A stretch of 64,000 nucleotides of DNA from Rhinolophus ferrumequinum (lineage: Eukaryota > Chordata > Mammalia > Chiroptera > Rhinolophidae), in contig NC_046291.1 in the NCBI RefSeq assembly GCF_004115265.2, forward strand, positions 54,901,001-54,965,000. The letters run 5' to 3'. The notes under the pieces were generated by a model. It did not search any database. It was not told where the DNA came from and saw nothing but the letters and a program-made list of their open reading frames with translations. Shown in pieces: positions 1 through 24,095 of the stretch. A program made the translations under genes and the position numbers. Numbering within the stretch: the first letter of the stretch is position 1; every line of letters begins with the position of its first letter.

Positions 1-579
1 AGATACTAAAAGTTCCCAAGAAAGACATACAAACAAGACTCTTTAGTTTTTAGCAAGATTTACACCTATATTTCTGTATCTATCTTGTTAATTTTCTCAC
101 TATTTTGAATAGGATATTTTGCTCAATTTTATTTTTAAATGATGTAGGTTGAGATGAACACTATTACTTTTTGTGTATTTATCTTATAGCCATCCACTTT
201 TTCAAATTCTCTTATTAATTGTAATTTTAAAAATTAATGTAATCTCAGATTTTCTAGGTATATGATCAAATTATATGCAAAAAGATAATTTTATCTCTTA
301 TTTTCTTTTTCAATATTTATACCAATTATTTTGTTTTCTTGTTTCATTTCATTACTAGAATTTTCAAACACTGTTGAGCAAGAGTAGTAATAAGAGGAAG
401 TAGAGGAGATTCTCTTAAGCAAAATTCTGTGAAGCATAAAGTGCACTTGTCAGGCTATAAAAAAAATTTTAACTCTTGAGTAAACAAATGCAAACTAGAA
501 AAAAATATTTATAACAAAGATTAATATACCTAATTACTCATGTGTAGTACTCTTAAACTTGATAAGAGAACAAAAATCA

Positions 580-1171
580 ACTAACAGAACTGGTTAAAAA
601 ATGGGTATATACACAGACAACCCCTCCCTCCAAAAAGGAAATGTAAGAGGAAAATTAACAGATGAAGAATTATTCAACTTTATTAATAGAGCAGTGCTAA
701 TAAAACAATGAGATACCATTTTCCACCTATCAGCTCAATAAAAACTATCATGAATGATAACTTCCTATATTTGACAAGATAAGGAGAAACTGACACTCTT
801 ATACAATATCATTCACAGCATGAATTCTTTCAACATTTTTTAGAGAGTAATCAGGTAAACCTTCTGACCAAAATTCATATGTGAGTAAATTCTTTCCTAT
901 TGTGTGACAATGTGCATTCAAGGATATTTTTTATGTTAACCAAAAACTTAATAAAATATCCTGGAAACTACCTGAATATCTACCAGTAGGAAAATGGTTG
1001 AGCAAATTATGCTATATCTGTACCAAAGAATATTAGGCAGCTATTTTGCAAAGTGTTATGTGTAATGATCTGGAGGGGTGGGTAAGTTATACTAAGTGAA
1101 AAAAATCAAAGTGCAAAGTAATATGTAGAGTATGATCCTTTTTCGTAAAAATAAATATATATGTATATTGT

Positions 1172-1217
<46 letters not shown>

Positions 1218-1230
1218 GTCTTAGGCTGTA
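580..1230 (+). repeat. L1M 3'-end fragment ending in an AT-rich tract
   Basis: The text between about 930 and 1160 follows the familiar old-L1 3' region: an isolated phrase on few changes to a short element, then 'atgatcctttttcgtaaaaa', followed by a (TA)n run at about 1178–1214. It sits in the ABCB11 intron before the first exon of the window. The subfamily was not determined and the left border is approximate. Confidence 0.55.
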
Positions 1231-1494
1231 TGACTATTTTTTAATTTTTTAAAGTGTCAATTGAATAAAATGTAAAAGGGAAAAAAAATCATAATATCCC
1301 AAAGAAAAACTGCACAGCTGTTTTTCAAATACTCTATCATGCCTGATAGTCTTTACTAACCAGAAGTTCTTTTAAAAAATTGTAGCAAAATATCCATAAC
1401 ACAAAATTGTTTTAATAATTTTTATGTACAATTCTGTGGCATTAAGTATATTCAAATTGTTATGTGACCATCACCACTATCGCTACCCAGAACT

Positions 1495-1775
1495 GTATGA
1501 TTCTACTTAAATGAAGTATCTAGAATAGATAAATTAGAAGTATCTAGAACAGAAAGTAGAATAGAAGCTATCAGGGGCTGGGGAGAAGGAGAAAGGGGGA
1601 TTATTTTGTGGGTACAGAGTTTTTGTTGGGGGTGATGAAAAAGTTTTGGGTATAGATGTAGTGATGGTTACACAACAGTGTGAATGCATTTAATGCCACT
1701 GAGTTATACACTTGTGAACGGCTAAAATAATAAACTTTTGTGATACATATTTTACCATAATAATTTTTAAAAACC
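1495..1775 (+). repeat. L1M/L1MB-type 3' end
   Basis: Contains the typical L1 tail phrases 'gggtacagagtttttgttgg' and 'gatggttacacaacagtgtg', then a decayed poly(A) region. It ends about 90 bases before the ABCB11 exon at 1863. Before it, 1370–1495 also looks L1-derived. Confidence 0.6.
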
Positions 1776-1862
1776 TATCTTTTTGGCATAAAATAGCCTT
1801 TTACATAATGATACTTGGTAAAAGAGATTGTGTGTCTGAGGTTGGCTGCGTTTGGTTTGCAG

Positions 1863-14090
<12,228 letters not shown>

Positions 14091-14525
14091 CCTGATTCAA
14101 GAACTTCATGAACAGATGATGCTCCAATTACAGGAAGGCCATGGGTTATTTTGTTTTTTCCTTTTAGGAGAAATGATGATATTTTACTTTTACACACGTT
14201 GTCATACATTGGGATCCAAACTAACTTCTATTGATCTTCAAAATAATTTAGTTTTAAATGTCTGTAGATAGAAAATGAAACAAACCTGATCTAGTGTGTG
14301 TGAAAAGCCAATGTCTAGCAGCTGCTCAGGCACCACTCAGTGCTTTCTCCAGGCAAGGGCCAGTCCCCATTACTACATGGCAATTAGCAAGAAGTGCTGG
14401 AGTAAATGAGACTTTGAACTCGTCAAGGGCAGAGGAGTTTTGTTCTTTTTTTCTTTCTTGAACCCATAATTTGTCAGCCCCAAGACAATCAAAGCGGGAA
14501 ACATCCATTCTTCCCATTAGGCTAG
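14091..14525 (+). other. ABCB11: ABCB11 3' untranslated region, proximal part
   Basis: Non-coding sequence directly after the ABCB11 stop codon. No AATAAA occurs here. The first plausible poly(A) hexamer is ATTAAA at 14741–14746, inside the adjoining hAT remnant, and an AATAAA lies at 16087–16092. I cannot tell which is used, so the 3' end of the transcript is open. Confidence 0.5.
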
Positions 14526-14870
14526 AGCAGTGCCTTCTGATTGAAATATAATATGAGCCACTAATGTGAGCCACATATGTAATTTAAAATTTCCTAGTTT
14601 CACTAAAGAGAGGAAAAGAAAAAGGTGAAATTAATGTTAATAATATATTTTATTTAACCCAATGTATTTTATTTAACCCAAAATATTGTCACCACATGTG
14701 ATCAACATACAATTATTAATATTTTAAATTACTTGTTCATATTAAACATTCAAACACTGATGTGTATTTATACTTACTGCATATCTTAATTCAGACGAGC
14801 CACATGTCAAGTTCGCAGTAGCCACATGTGACTAGAGGCTACTCTACCAGACAGACAGGGTTAGAGTATC
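14526..14870. mobile_element. hAT-Charlie non-autonomous element (MER58/MER3-like)
   Basis: Starts 'cagtgccttctgattgaaat' and contains 'gagccacatatgtaatttaa', 'tatattttatttaacccaat' and 'gtagccacatgtgactagag' near the other end, the usual layout of an old eutherian hAT-Charlie element. It is just downstream of ABCB11 and may form the distal 3' UTR. The exact subfamily name is uncertain. Confidence 0.7.
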
Positions 14871-15230
14871 CAGGTTCACGCATTTCCTGGTCTGAGCCTC
14901 AGTTCCTTTGTGCTTCGAATCTTCAAATGTGTCCCTATACCATACTCAGAAACTGGAAAACGTGTTTAGGCAAAGATCATGGTGCCCATTTGGACTAATA
15001 AGAGACCTGGGTAGAATCAGACATCATGGTGTCAGAAGTTACAAATAGAATCATATTGGCCCTTATTAGAGTGGTTAAAATTCTTTACATCTTTCATTTT
15101 ATTTGATTCACCTGGTTGAGTTGAGTGGCCAGAAGGGAAAAAACTAAGATTGTTTAGTGTAACACAATGTAACTTTAAAATCTGTCATATTATCTAATTC
15201 CCCTGAGGTCCTCTTTCCAAAGTAAGTTTA

Positions 15231-15299
15231 GTTCCAATTAATTTATAAGAATCATTTATGATTTTTTTTCTATAAACAATTCTTATGAATTATTGGAAC
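15231..15299. repeat. Inverted repeat with a stem of about 28 bp
   Basis: The left arm starts GTTCCAATTAATTTATAAGA and the right arm ends TTCTTATGAATTATTGGAAC. The arms pair over about 28 positions with few mismatches around a short T-rich loop. It may be a decayed palindromic MITE; no family was recognised. Confidence 0.75.
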
Positions 15300-16723
15300 A
15301 GCACATTTTCTAACTTATTTTGAGAAGAGAACTTCAGTCATTTGGTGCATCTCAAAATTGCATCGAAGGAGATGCCCATAAACGAGAAATGCTACTACTA
15401 TTTGAGAAAAAAAATAGAAGAGCTGGGCTTCTAGATTCGTTCATCTAGAAACTCTTTTTCATATAGTTACTCGATGTCTACTCTACATGTGCTTTTAGGA
15501 AATAATTTCAATGAAAAGACACTTTGAATTTAGTAATATTTTCATGCATATAATTTTTGGCAATTATACGCTCATTTAAAAATGTAGATCCTGGAATATT
15601 TTGATACTGTGTCCTGAAAGAGAAAAATACATGGGATCAAAATTAGGTATAGTTTGCCAGATATTTATTCATGAATTCAATGTAAGTTTCCTACCCTTAG
15701 AAGGTATCAGAACATTCTCATCATGTTCGTTTAGGATTCCACCTCATATTTCCAGCTAAGTGTTGGATTTATTAATATTTCTTATGCATTTAGAATCTCT
15801 CTGTAATTGGGTCACATAAGGAGGTTAGTAGAGATTAAACACTTGCAAATTAGGTTGCTGTTTCCAAACACATTTTGAGATAAATTTACATATGCGTGTG
15901 TGCCATTATAAAATAAGCATTATGTCTATTTGCATTTGCTTTATATTTTCAGATCAAGTGAATACTCTAACCTACCTATAAGAGATGGCAGATGAAAGTA
16001 ACTTAAACAAACTTTGAAACCCAATTCCAATTTCTTTCACACTGTGTTCAATTAAATGCCCAATTAATTTAAATGGATGGACTGTAAATAAAGCAGTGCA
16101 CATGATTATCATCTAATTGGCTCTGGCCAACATTATCATGTGCTCATTAGTGAGTTGTATGGTATCCTGAGGCTCATAATGAGTAATCGGGGTACACATG
16201 ATTGGCATGTAGCTGTCTGGATGCAATTACTCAATGCAATAAATCAGCACTAGGACAAAATTTGCAGTAGATAAAGGAAGAAGAATACATAGCCAGCTGG
16301 TGAATTGGCAGTTCCCTCCTGTTTATAATTCAGGTACAGCTCCTACTCCCAGATACAAAGAGAAAAATGTGAGGACAACAGAATAGCTACAGATAGAAAG
16401 GGAAATGTTCACCCAAGGTGACCCAGAACAAGTGCCTACAATTAATAAGAATGACTACAGAAAAGAGAAAAGAATGCTATTGTATTGGTTAGGAGTATAT
16501 ATTTTTGATATACCAAGTATGGAATCAAAGTAAGAGATAAACAATGTTTTCATAAAATTCCTTTGAAGTTGAAAATTCAATTAATCATTTGAATATACCT
16601 CAAGATAACATTCACAAAGCATTTTATAATTTAGAAAACATTTTGCTTTTATAATCTTTGTAAATTATTGTGAAGCCATCTAGCAGGGTGCAGGAAAATA
16701 ATGCAGCTGTAAGTTGCATTCAT

Positions 16724-16727
<4 letters not shown>

Positions 16728-16791
<64 letters not shown>
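16728..16791. repeat. (TA)n microsatellite, about 64 bp
   Basis: Pure TA dinucleotides. The tyrosine–isoleucine open frame across it is an artefact of the repeat. Confidence 0.95.
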
Positions 16792-16795
<4 letters not shown>

Positions 16796-16849
16796 AGTCT
16801 CCACAGCAGGCATCGTAGGTTTTCTCATTGTACACCTAATCCTACCCCC

Positions 16850-17280
16850 TTTTCCTTTGCTTGCCTCTATTACAGAAGTTGGAAAGTAATTACCTTCTCA
16901 GACTCCCTTGCAGCAAGGCGAGGCCATGTGACACTGTTCTGGTCAATAAAATATAGGCACAAGTCTCTATGAAGGCTGTCCCTTCTGGAATAGAGACTGT
17001 GTTAAAGAAAGCCTGTTTTCCTTCCCCACTTCTTTCCTGGGTGCACAGTAGCCATGCTGTGGTCATTTGGATGTGACTATGAATGGCAGAACATGAATAC
17101 AGACTGAGTCTGATTTCCTGACAACCTTGAGAAGTTGCTCCAGCCTGGATTGCCTACCTCCAGCCGTCCTATTACATAAGAAAAGTATACCTCTCAGCTT
17201 GTTTAAGTCCTGAAGTCATTTTTCATAGTTGTAGTTGTTGTTAATTATGGATTAACACAATCTTAATAGATACAGTTAGA
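16850..17280 (+). mobile_element. LTR fossil, probably ERVL-like
   Basis: Phrases such as 'aggccatgtgacactgttct' and 'ggattgcctacctccagccg', then 'taagaaaagtatacctctca', follow the layout of an old mammalian ERVL-type LTR in + orientation. It is much diverged and broken. The family was not assigned and the borders are approximate. Confidence 0.4.
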
Positions 17281-20200
17281 TTTTTATTAATAAAAGTACT
17301 GAAACATAAGTATAAAGAAAATAATGCCGTGTTGAAATATTGGTGTGTGTTTAAATGACCTTAAAATATGACCTTTACATCTGGAGGTATTCAAAAATTA
17401 TTGATTAAAAGAAGGAATTTAATCATAGTCTTTTTTCAAATGTCACTGCTATGAAAAGGAGCTATCAATGGATGCAAATCCTTGCAGCTCATCTAGTGGT
17501 TTTCCAGGAACATTCCATGTACCCTGCTTTATTATTCTTAAGTGCACGAGACTTTTACTAAGGGATTTGGTGTTTTGTGATTATGCTTTCTCATCCTCTC
17601 ACGTGATAAAATTGGTGTTAGACTGGAAATAATCTGGATTCCATTGGCAGGATATAGCCTCAGTTGAAAAGAAAGTGATTCAAGAAGAGGATGAATTTGA
17701 AACGAGTAGGTTAGAAGAGATGGGGAATAATATTACCAGCTAACTTGTAGCTGCTTATAGTCTCAATATATATAATATAGCTAGATATAGTATCTATGAA
17801 AGGCAGTGATGGGTGAAAGCAATGTCTGCCTTCCAAGCCCACAGGCCAGAGATAACCCTGGCATCATAGCTACAGCAGGTAAGTCTGGAACCCCTGGGGA
17901 TCTCCCCCAGGGAAAGGCCTATATTGAACTCATGCCTGCATATCTAGCACCTAAAGGAACATAATAAGTGTTTGTCAGCTAGGTGGGTAGAGGGATTAGA
18001 GAGAAAAGAAAATCATGGACAGAAGGGACCCTGTTTGAGCTTCTAAGAAGATTTTAGAAGCTATTTGAAACTGGATCTCTAATTTTCATTTTGCATGCTC
18101 ATCCTCAAACATCTTGGCATAATAAACATATAATTTGGTATTAGGATTGTGTTGCATTCAAGAAGCACATTACAACAGCCATGAAGAATTAAAAAGGAAA
18201 TTTTGTCTATATGTCTTGGAGAGATCCACAATAAGTCCACAATGAACTACTGTACTAAAATGCTATTTCAAACTTAGTCACTTTCCCCACACAGTGTTGT
18301 TGGTTTAGCACCACCAACTCTCCTCCCACAAAGCAAACTTCTCCTTCCCTTCTTCTCACTCAGCCTGTTATTATATATAGCTTTTTAGTATCTCTTTCAG
18401 CAAGAAGAAGAAATGGAGCTGGTAATTTTTTAGATCTCTTTTGTAAGAGAGGTGAGCAGAAACTCTGAATATTCTCATGTTAACAACTTTGCTCTATAAC
18501 ATTTGTTGTATTATTTCACATCTCCATGCATCTCTTTTCATAGCTATAAAATTCACATTCTAATTGGAATAGAATGTTTTAAAGACTGAAATGTAATATA
18601 TAAATCTAAGGTTGTTTATTAAAGAAGCAAATTACAAAATGAAGTACTCTTTAGGATTTACAGACTGTTCATGGCATGTAAGTAAAATTTACTGTGCTCT
18701 GGCTCTTCATCCAATTTCATTGAATGAGATCCTTGGAGTTGTAGAATGTCAGAGCTGAAGTGAACCTTCCATTCTAAGCCCATTTTAAGCCCCTGATTTG
18801 AGAAATTAGTCAAGTGAGCCCACAAATGTTAAGTGGCCTCCCAGCACCACAGTGGTTAGATGCAGAATCAGAGTACAGCATGGGTCTTGCTACCAAACTC
18901 TACACTCTTTTGTACATCTACCTGTCTTTGAATTTTCTAGCACCTGTCCCTTGTGTTCTGACACCCTTTAGGACTCACAGAGGGACGTGTGGCACCACCT
19001 CTTGATGGGCCAGCATGAGCAGGGCATCAATGTTCCAATGCTAAAAGAATAAGATGCACAATGACATCTCATAAACTCAGACAGAGACATTTACTTTTCC
19101 TTTGGAGAAGTCAATACAGTCTTCATATAGAAAGACAGCAAAGCCTCTGCCATTTCTTTCATTCGAAAAAAAATTGTTAAAAGGCAGAGTTTGGAATGGT
19201 CCTGTAGCGAAAGAAATTTCGAGGGTCGTATGCTTTTAAGGTAGAATTATTCAGCTCGAGGGCAACGGTGGTGTCTATGACAGACAGTGATGGGGGAAAG
19301 CAATGTCTGCCTTTAGATGACTCCTTCTATTAATGGCAGGATGTGTGAGCAAGAATGACAATCTGGCCAATACTGTTCATAAGACACAGGCTGAATCCAG
19401 GAAAAAGTCATTTCTTTAGATAGAAGTTAGCGTGTGACTGGCCCAATTGATGTGCAATTGGTAGGTGAGAGCCAGGGGAGGAAAGAAGCTCATCCTCTTC
19501 TAACAGTTCTAGGTTTTCGTTCCAGACACACATATGGCCTGCTCCTCCTGCAGAGTGTGCAGATCATTGCAGGGCAGTGGCTTCTGCTCTCCCTTGGGCC
19601 CGCACTGGAAATGGGCCGAGGTGCTGCTGGAGCGAATGCCGCTCGTGGCGGTCCCTGGTCTGTGCCACTGAGCCCACGGCAGGACCAAAGCTGCTGCCCT
19701 GCACTCCTCACCTTCCCTGTCCCGGCAGCTCCTTCAAACAGTGTTCCTCGGGGAAATAGCGAGGGTTTTAAACTGAAGACAGCTTCTTTTCAGAAATGGC
19801 ATGGCAAAATGTTAGAAGGAAAGAAAAGATGCTAAGAAATTTAAAAATTCAAAACAGAAAATAACTAATCAGCTTTCTGTTATCCTTTGTAACCTCAGCC
19901 TTTGAATTTTCTCCCACCTTGAGAACAATTACTTCTGTGCTACCAAAGGAAAGGAGATGTGATTTCTTCTAAGTGGTAACTGTGATCTCCGTCAAAGAAC
20001 AGCAAGGACAGTAATTAGTGCTCCACATCCCACCAGCCTCAAACTGGACAGAAACTACATTTGTCCTTCGCAGAGCTAAAATGAAGCACTTCTAATTCTT
20101 ACAATTTTCCCACAAGTGGCTGCCATTTGGCAGAGGTTTCTGGAGTTGTTGCTTTCCTGCTATTAACAGTTTTTGGTTTTGTTTTAAGTAAAACAAAGTA

Positions 20201-21129
20201 AAGTCTTTTTTTAAAAAAATTAATAAGTAGCACCACATCATCTTCAGTGTGGAATCACCATTGGAAAGCATTAAAGGTAAGAGGACAGGGAAAAATTAGA
20301 AACACCGCCTTAGTTTCTTGGCAACACTGAGTTCCAGGTATTCATCTAAAAAGCTGTTTGCAATTTCCAAAATGACTAGGACAGTCAGCCAAGGAGGGCA
20401 AAATCCTCAGATGCAACTGGACACCAGTAATACTTTTTCAAACAGTTTCTGAATAGCCACAGAAGTACTGGTGTCCAGCATACAGGTATGGCTGACCCAG
20501 ACAAAGAAGCAGGGTGGCTTGGTCAGAAAGTCATCCAGCCATCCAAAATGTCATTATGATGATTGGGTAAAACTCTATTCAGTTCTGTTGCCGTTAGAGG
20601 GATTCCAGGACACAGTGCAGAGAGGGGAAACCCAGACTCCCTGATCTGAGGCAACAGAGCTAAGAGTCTGGGGAGACCAAGGCAGCTAGAGCTCACAGGA
20701 CAGTGGATAAGAGAAGGGAGCTGCACAGAGAAAGAATCTCAGATCTGTAGAGGGTTTCCCTCAAAAACGCAACAGAGTCTACTGATAACTTTTTATAGTC
20801 ACTTTAATCCTTCAAGCCCCAGAAAGGTTTAATGTCAGTTACCACACAAGTTAAAAATTTCTTTTAAATGTGTAAAGATCACAATGGGATTTACTTATCA
20901 CCATGAATATTTTATACCTTGTTAACAGTAACTATTATTATTATGAACGTGACATCTGTGGGATAATCATAAGATCCCTGGGCTGGGACGAGAATACTTT
21001 GTCCATGTTCTGCCAATAAATCAATTTTTTCATATAAAATAAAGCAGTTAATTCCAATTCATGTTGTCTCACAGGAATGTGGTACAGGTGACAATATTTA
21101 AAAAGTCCTTATTTTGCGGGTTGTGGAGA

Positions 21130-21358
21130 AGCACTGTGGGACTTGCTCTGTGCTATCCAGTTCAGTAGCCACTAGACACACATGACTATTTAAATTTCAA
21201 TGAATTGAAAGTAAAGAAAATCATAAAATGGAATTCCTCAGTTGCATTTGCTGCATTTCAGGAGCTCAAGAGCCACACGTGGGTACCAACTACCATTTTG
21301 GACAGCACAGATATAGAATATTTCCATCATTGTAAAAAGTCCAATTAAAAAGTGCTGG
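21130..21358. mobile_element. MER3-type hAT-Charlie element
   Basis: Contains 'cagtagccactagacacaca', 'gactatttaaatttcaatga', 'agagccacacgtgggtacca' and 'gacagcacagatatagaata' in the order of MER3. It is ancient and decayed. Confidence 0.7.
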
Positions 21359-23258
21359 AATATGTAGTTTTGATATACTTAAGAAACGAATCACATTTTA
21401 AAACCAACTTTTTTGACTTTTTCTTATACCAAGGTTTTTTCCATGTGAATCTACCAATTTGATCTTGAATTTATTTACAGATTTTGAATAAATATAAAGC
21501 ATTTGAGCTATAACTTTCAAGGGCATCTCTTATAATAATTTTTTAATTGCCCTTCTGCTATACTGAAATAGATCCAGAGAAGGCACCAATTTAACCTTCT
21601 AAGACAGATGTCCAATCAATAGGTTGTCAAAGGAAAAGGATTCAACCCTTTTTGATAGCTAGTTTCAGCAATAATAAAGTCCTTTGCATTTCTTTTCAAA
21701 TATGTGCTTGCTTGGACAGTTTCTCAAGTCATTTGTCTAGATTTTCACCCTGAAAACTCATGATATTGACATTTTTCTCCTGAATATGTAGATGTGTAGA
21801 CATTTTGAATATATGGATATAATAACAGCATATCAAATGAGCTCAATTCCACTTACTCTGGCAAATAAATTAGAAGCAGAAGAGTCTATTCCGTTATTAT
21901 TAAAGGCAGACATTTTCTCCAAGGCTGTGAGAAGCTGTTCCCCTTGCTGCCTAAGCAGTTTCAACTGCAAAAGCCATTTGCCACCATATGGACCCCTCCA
22001 GGAGACTTCAACGAGAGTGAAAAGGGAAATCTCATCACATGGGGACTCTGGGGTTTTATGGCAGATAGGGGTAGAGTTGCTGGGGATTAATTATAGAAAA
22101 CAAGCCCACAGCTCGTCCTATTCCCCTTCTGAGGATGATGTATCACCCAGCAGACAGCACTCACTGTGTGGTGGCTGAAAGAGCTTCTCTCTGGCAACCG
22201 AGAAGGGACTTATGGTGGAGGCAAGCACTGTAGCAGGATCCCTTGGCTACTTACCAATGCCCCAGTTTCCTCAGGCCTTGGGAAGCGCAGGCTGAGACTG
22301 TATTGGGATGGAGATTCTTCATGATTAACATTACAAATCCCAAATGAAACTTGGACAAAGAGTTCTTAGACAGGAATGAGATCTCTGACAAGTGCAGAAG
22401 AACATGTGATGAGGCCAATGCCATCACAAAGTGTGAAAGGATTGAAGTGACCTTCTAAGGACAACTGAGAGTCTTGGACCAAGGAACAGAAGTCACACAT
22501 TAGGAATGAGTCTTCTCTCTTTCACCCCAAATGTCACATCAACAGGAGACAAATTTCATTCTTAAGATAATCTTTCTTCACACCTCAGCTTTTTGCTTAG
22601 GAATTACCCAATCACTGAAATCAAGTGCAAGTACCGTTTAAAAAGAAAGCTATTAAGTGTGTTTTGTAAAAGCAACAGAACATACTCTATAAATACACTT
22701 CGAAATGGACCAATAATTATGGTTTTGTTACCCTTAGCTAATAAGTTATCAAATAGCATTCAGTTGTGCTGTTATGTTTCATAAATATTTATGGGTTATT
22801 TAATATGTCATCCAAAAGAAATCATGTACTGATATTCTTGAAAAAAGTTACAGGAAACATTGTGGTAGATAAGAGGTCACTAAGATATGTAGCAAAATCT
22901 GACTCAAAATATACTTGGTTGATATGACAGAATAATCAACTTAAAAGTCTAGAATTACTAGGTCAATTAGACAAAAAAAAACCTTACTGAGAAATTCTTA
23001 GTATAATATGAGCAGTCTATCATAATAATTTTCTAAAGTAAAGCTGTAGATTTCATTCACAGTTCAGTATCATAGAGATTAACCCAGCTAACAGTATAAG
23101 CATTTAATAGTTTTCCTGGGTTGGAGCATGACCTTGAGAAAGTCACTTGATTTCCCTAGTTTTAAAAAATTGGCTCGTAAAGATAAAGTATAAAGATGTC
23201 ATGAGGAGATGAGCCTTTTGTGGTAAACAGTGTTCTAAGCAGAGTATCTTCAGCAGCA

Positions 23259-23264
23259 TTTATT
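23259..23264 (-). terminator. G6PC2: Candidate poly(A) signal AATAAA for G6PC2
   Basis: TTTATT on the + strand, the first exact AATAAA on the minus strand after the G6PC2 stop. It implies a 3' UTR of about 830 bases. This is inferred from the hexamer and distance only. Confidence 0.4.
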
Positions 23265-24095
23265 ACAATGTTGGAAAGTACTACTGTAAAACAGGGAAGA
23301 GGAGTTAAGCAAAGGTTCAAGCCCAGACAGTAGCCTGGCCTGTTTCCTTTCCTCTGAATATGTATCCATACCTAGAACCAACACTGGCCCCCTCAAGACT
23401 CTCATGCATGGTGTAAGTCAAACAAGATGTGGCATATTAATGTCATTTTTGGAAAAATAGCTGATTTACATAGCAATTGTCATAGAACCTACATAAAATT
23501 TTATGGATTTTTACTTCTTGAAAGTGAAGAAATACAACATTGTGTAATGGAAACGTGTGTTCGAATATTAGGGTTTTAAATCCTGTGTGCCGGTGGTGTA
23601 ACAAAAACGAGTGCTTTTACCTGAAGAAGCCTCCATTTCCTTATCTGAAAACTGAGGGGTTTGGATTTGACTGCCACTAAAATACCCAGAACCACCCAAA
23701 GCAGCTGAAGATGATAAAGACTTCCGATGCTGGGACTCCTTGTTGGGATGCTGCAGACTGTGATAAAGAGATAGTGCCAGCAGCAGTCTCCAGGTGGGAG
23801 TGCAGGCCCTCTATTGCCCTATCATGTGATTTTTCGATAAAAAATACAGAAATTCTGATTTTTATGTCGAATGTGATGGTTTTTACATGTTGGCAACTAA
23901 CTAAAAATAGAAAAAAAATAAAAAAGACTACTGTGAAGACCAAACTAAATATACGTGCCGGTGGGAATGAAGCCTATGGCGGCTGCCCTGGGCCCTCTGA
24001 TTGGAAGCCCCCAGGCTCTCCCTGCTCTGTGTTTCTATTGGAAGTTGCAGGAGGAGGGTCATCCTGGGACCGCAGAGCACTAACTCAGCACAACT

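Larger units (their letters stand above)
14871..24095. other. ABCB11–G6PC2 intergenic region
   Basis: Between two convergent genes. Contents seen: an inverted repeat (15231–15299), a region rich in TAAT-type motifs (about 16060–16270), a (TA)n tract, an LTR-like fossil (about 16850–17280), a 43-bp direct repeat pair (17790 and 19271), a GC-richer patch (about 19500–19740), a MER3 copy (21130–21358) and probable MIR remnants near 18800 and 23100. The G6PC2 3' UTR occupies the right end. No protein-coding gene is recognisable. Confidence 0.7.

Noticed and set aside
1-1862. An additional upstream ABCB11 exon
   Set aside because: The segment is mostly L1-derived and AT-rich; none of the residues expected before AAGSQIG in BSEP were found.
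16670-16972. 100-codon open frame with a run of Tyr-Ile
   Set aside because: It is a translation of the (TA)n microsatellite and its flanks.
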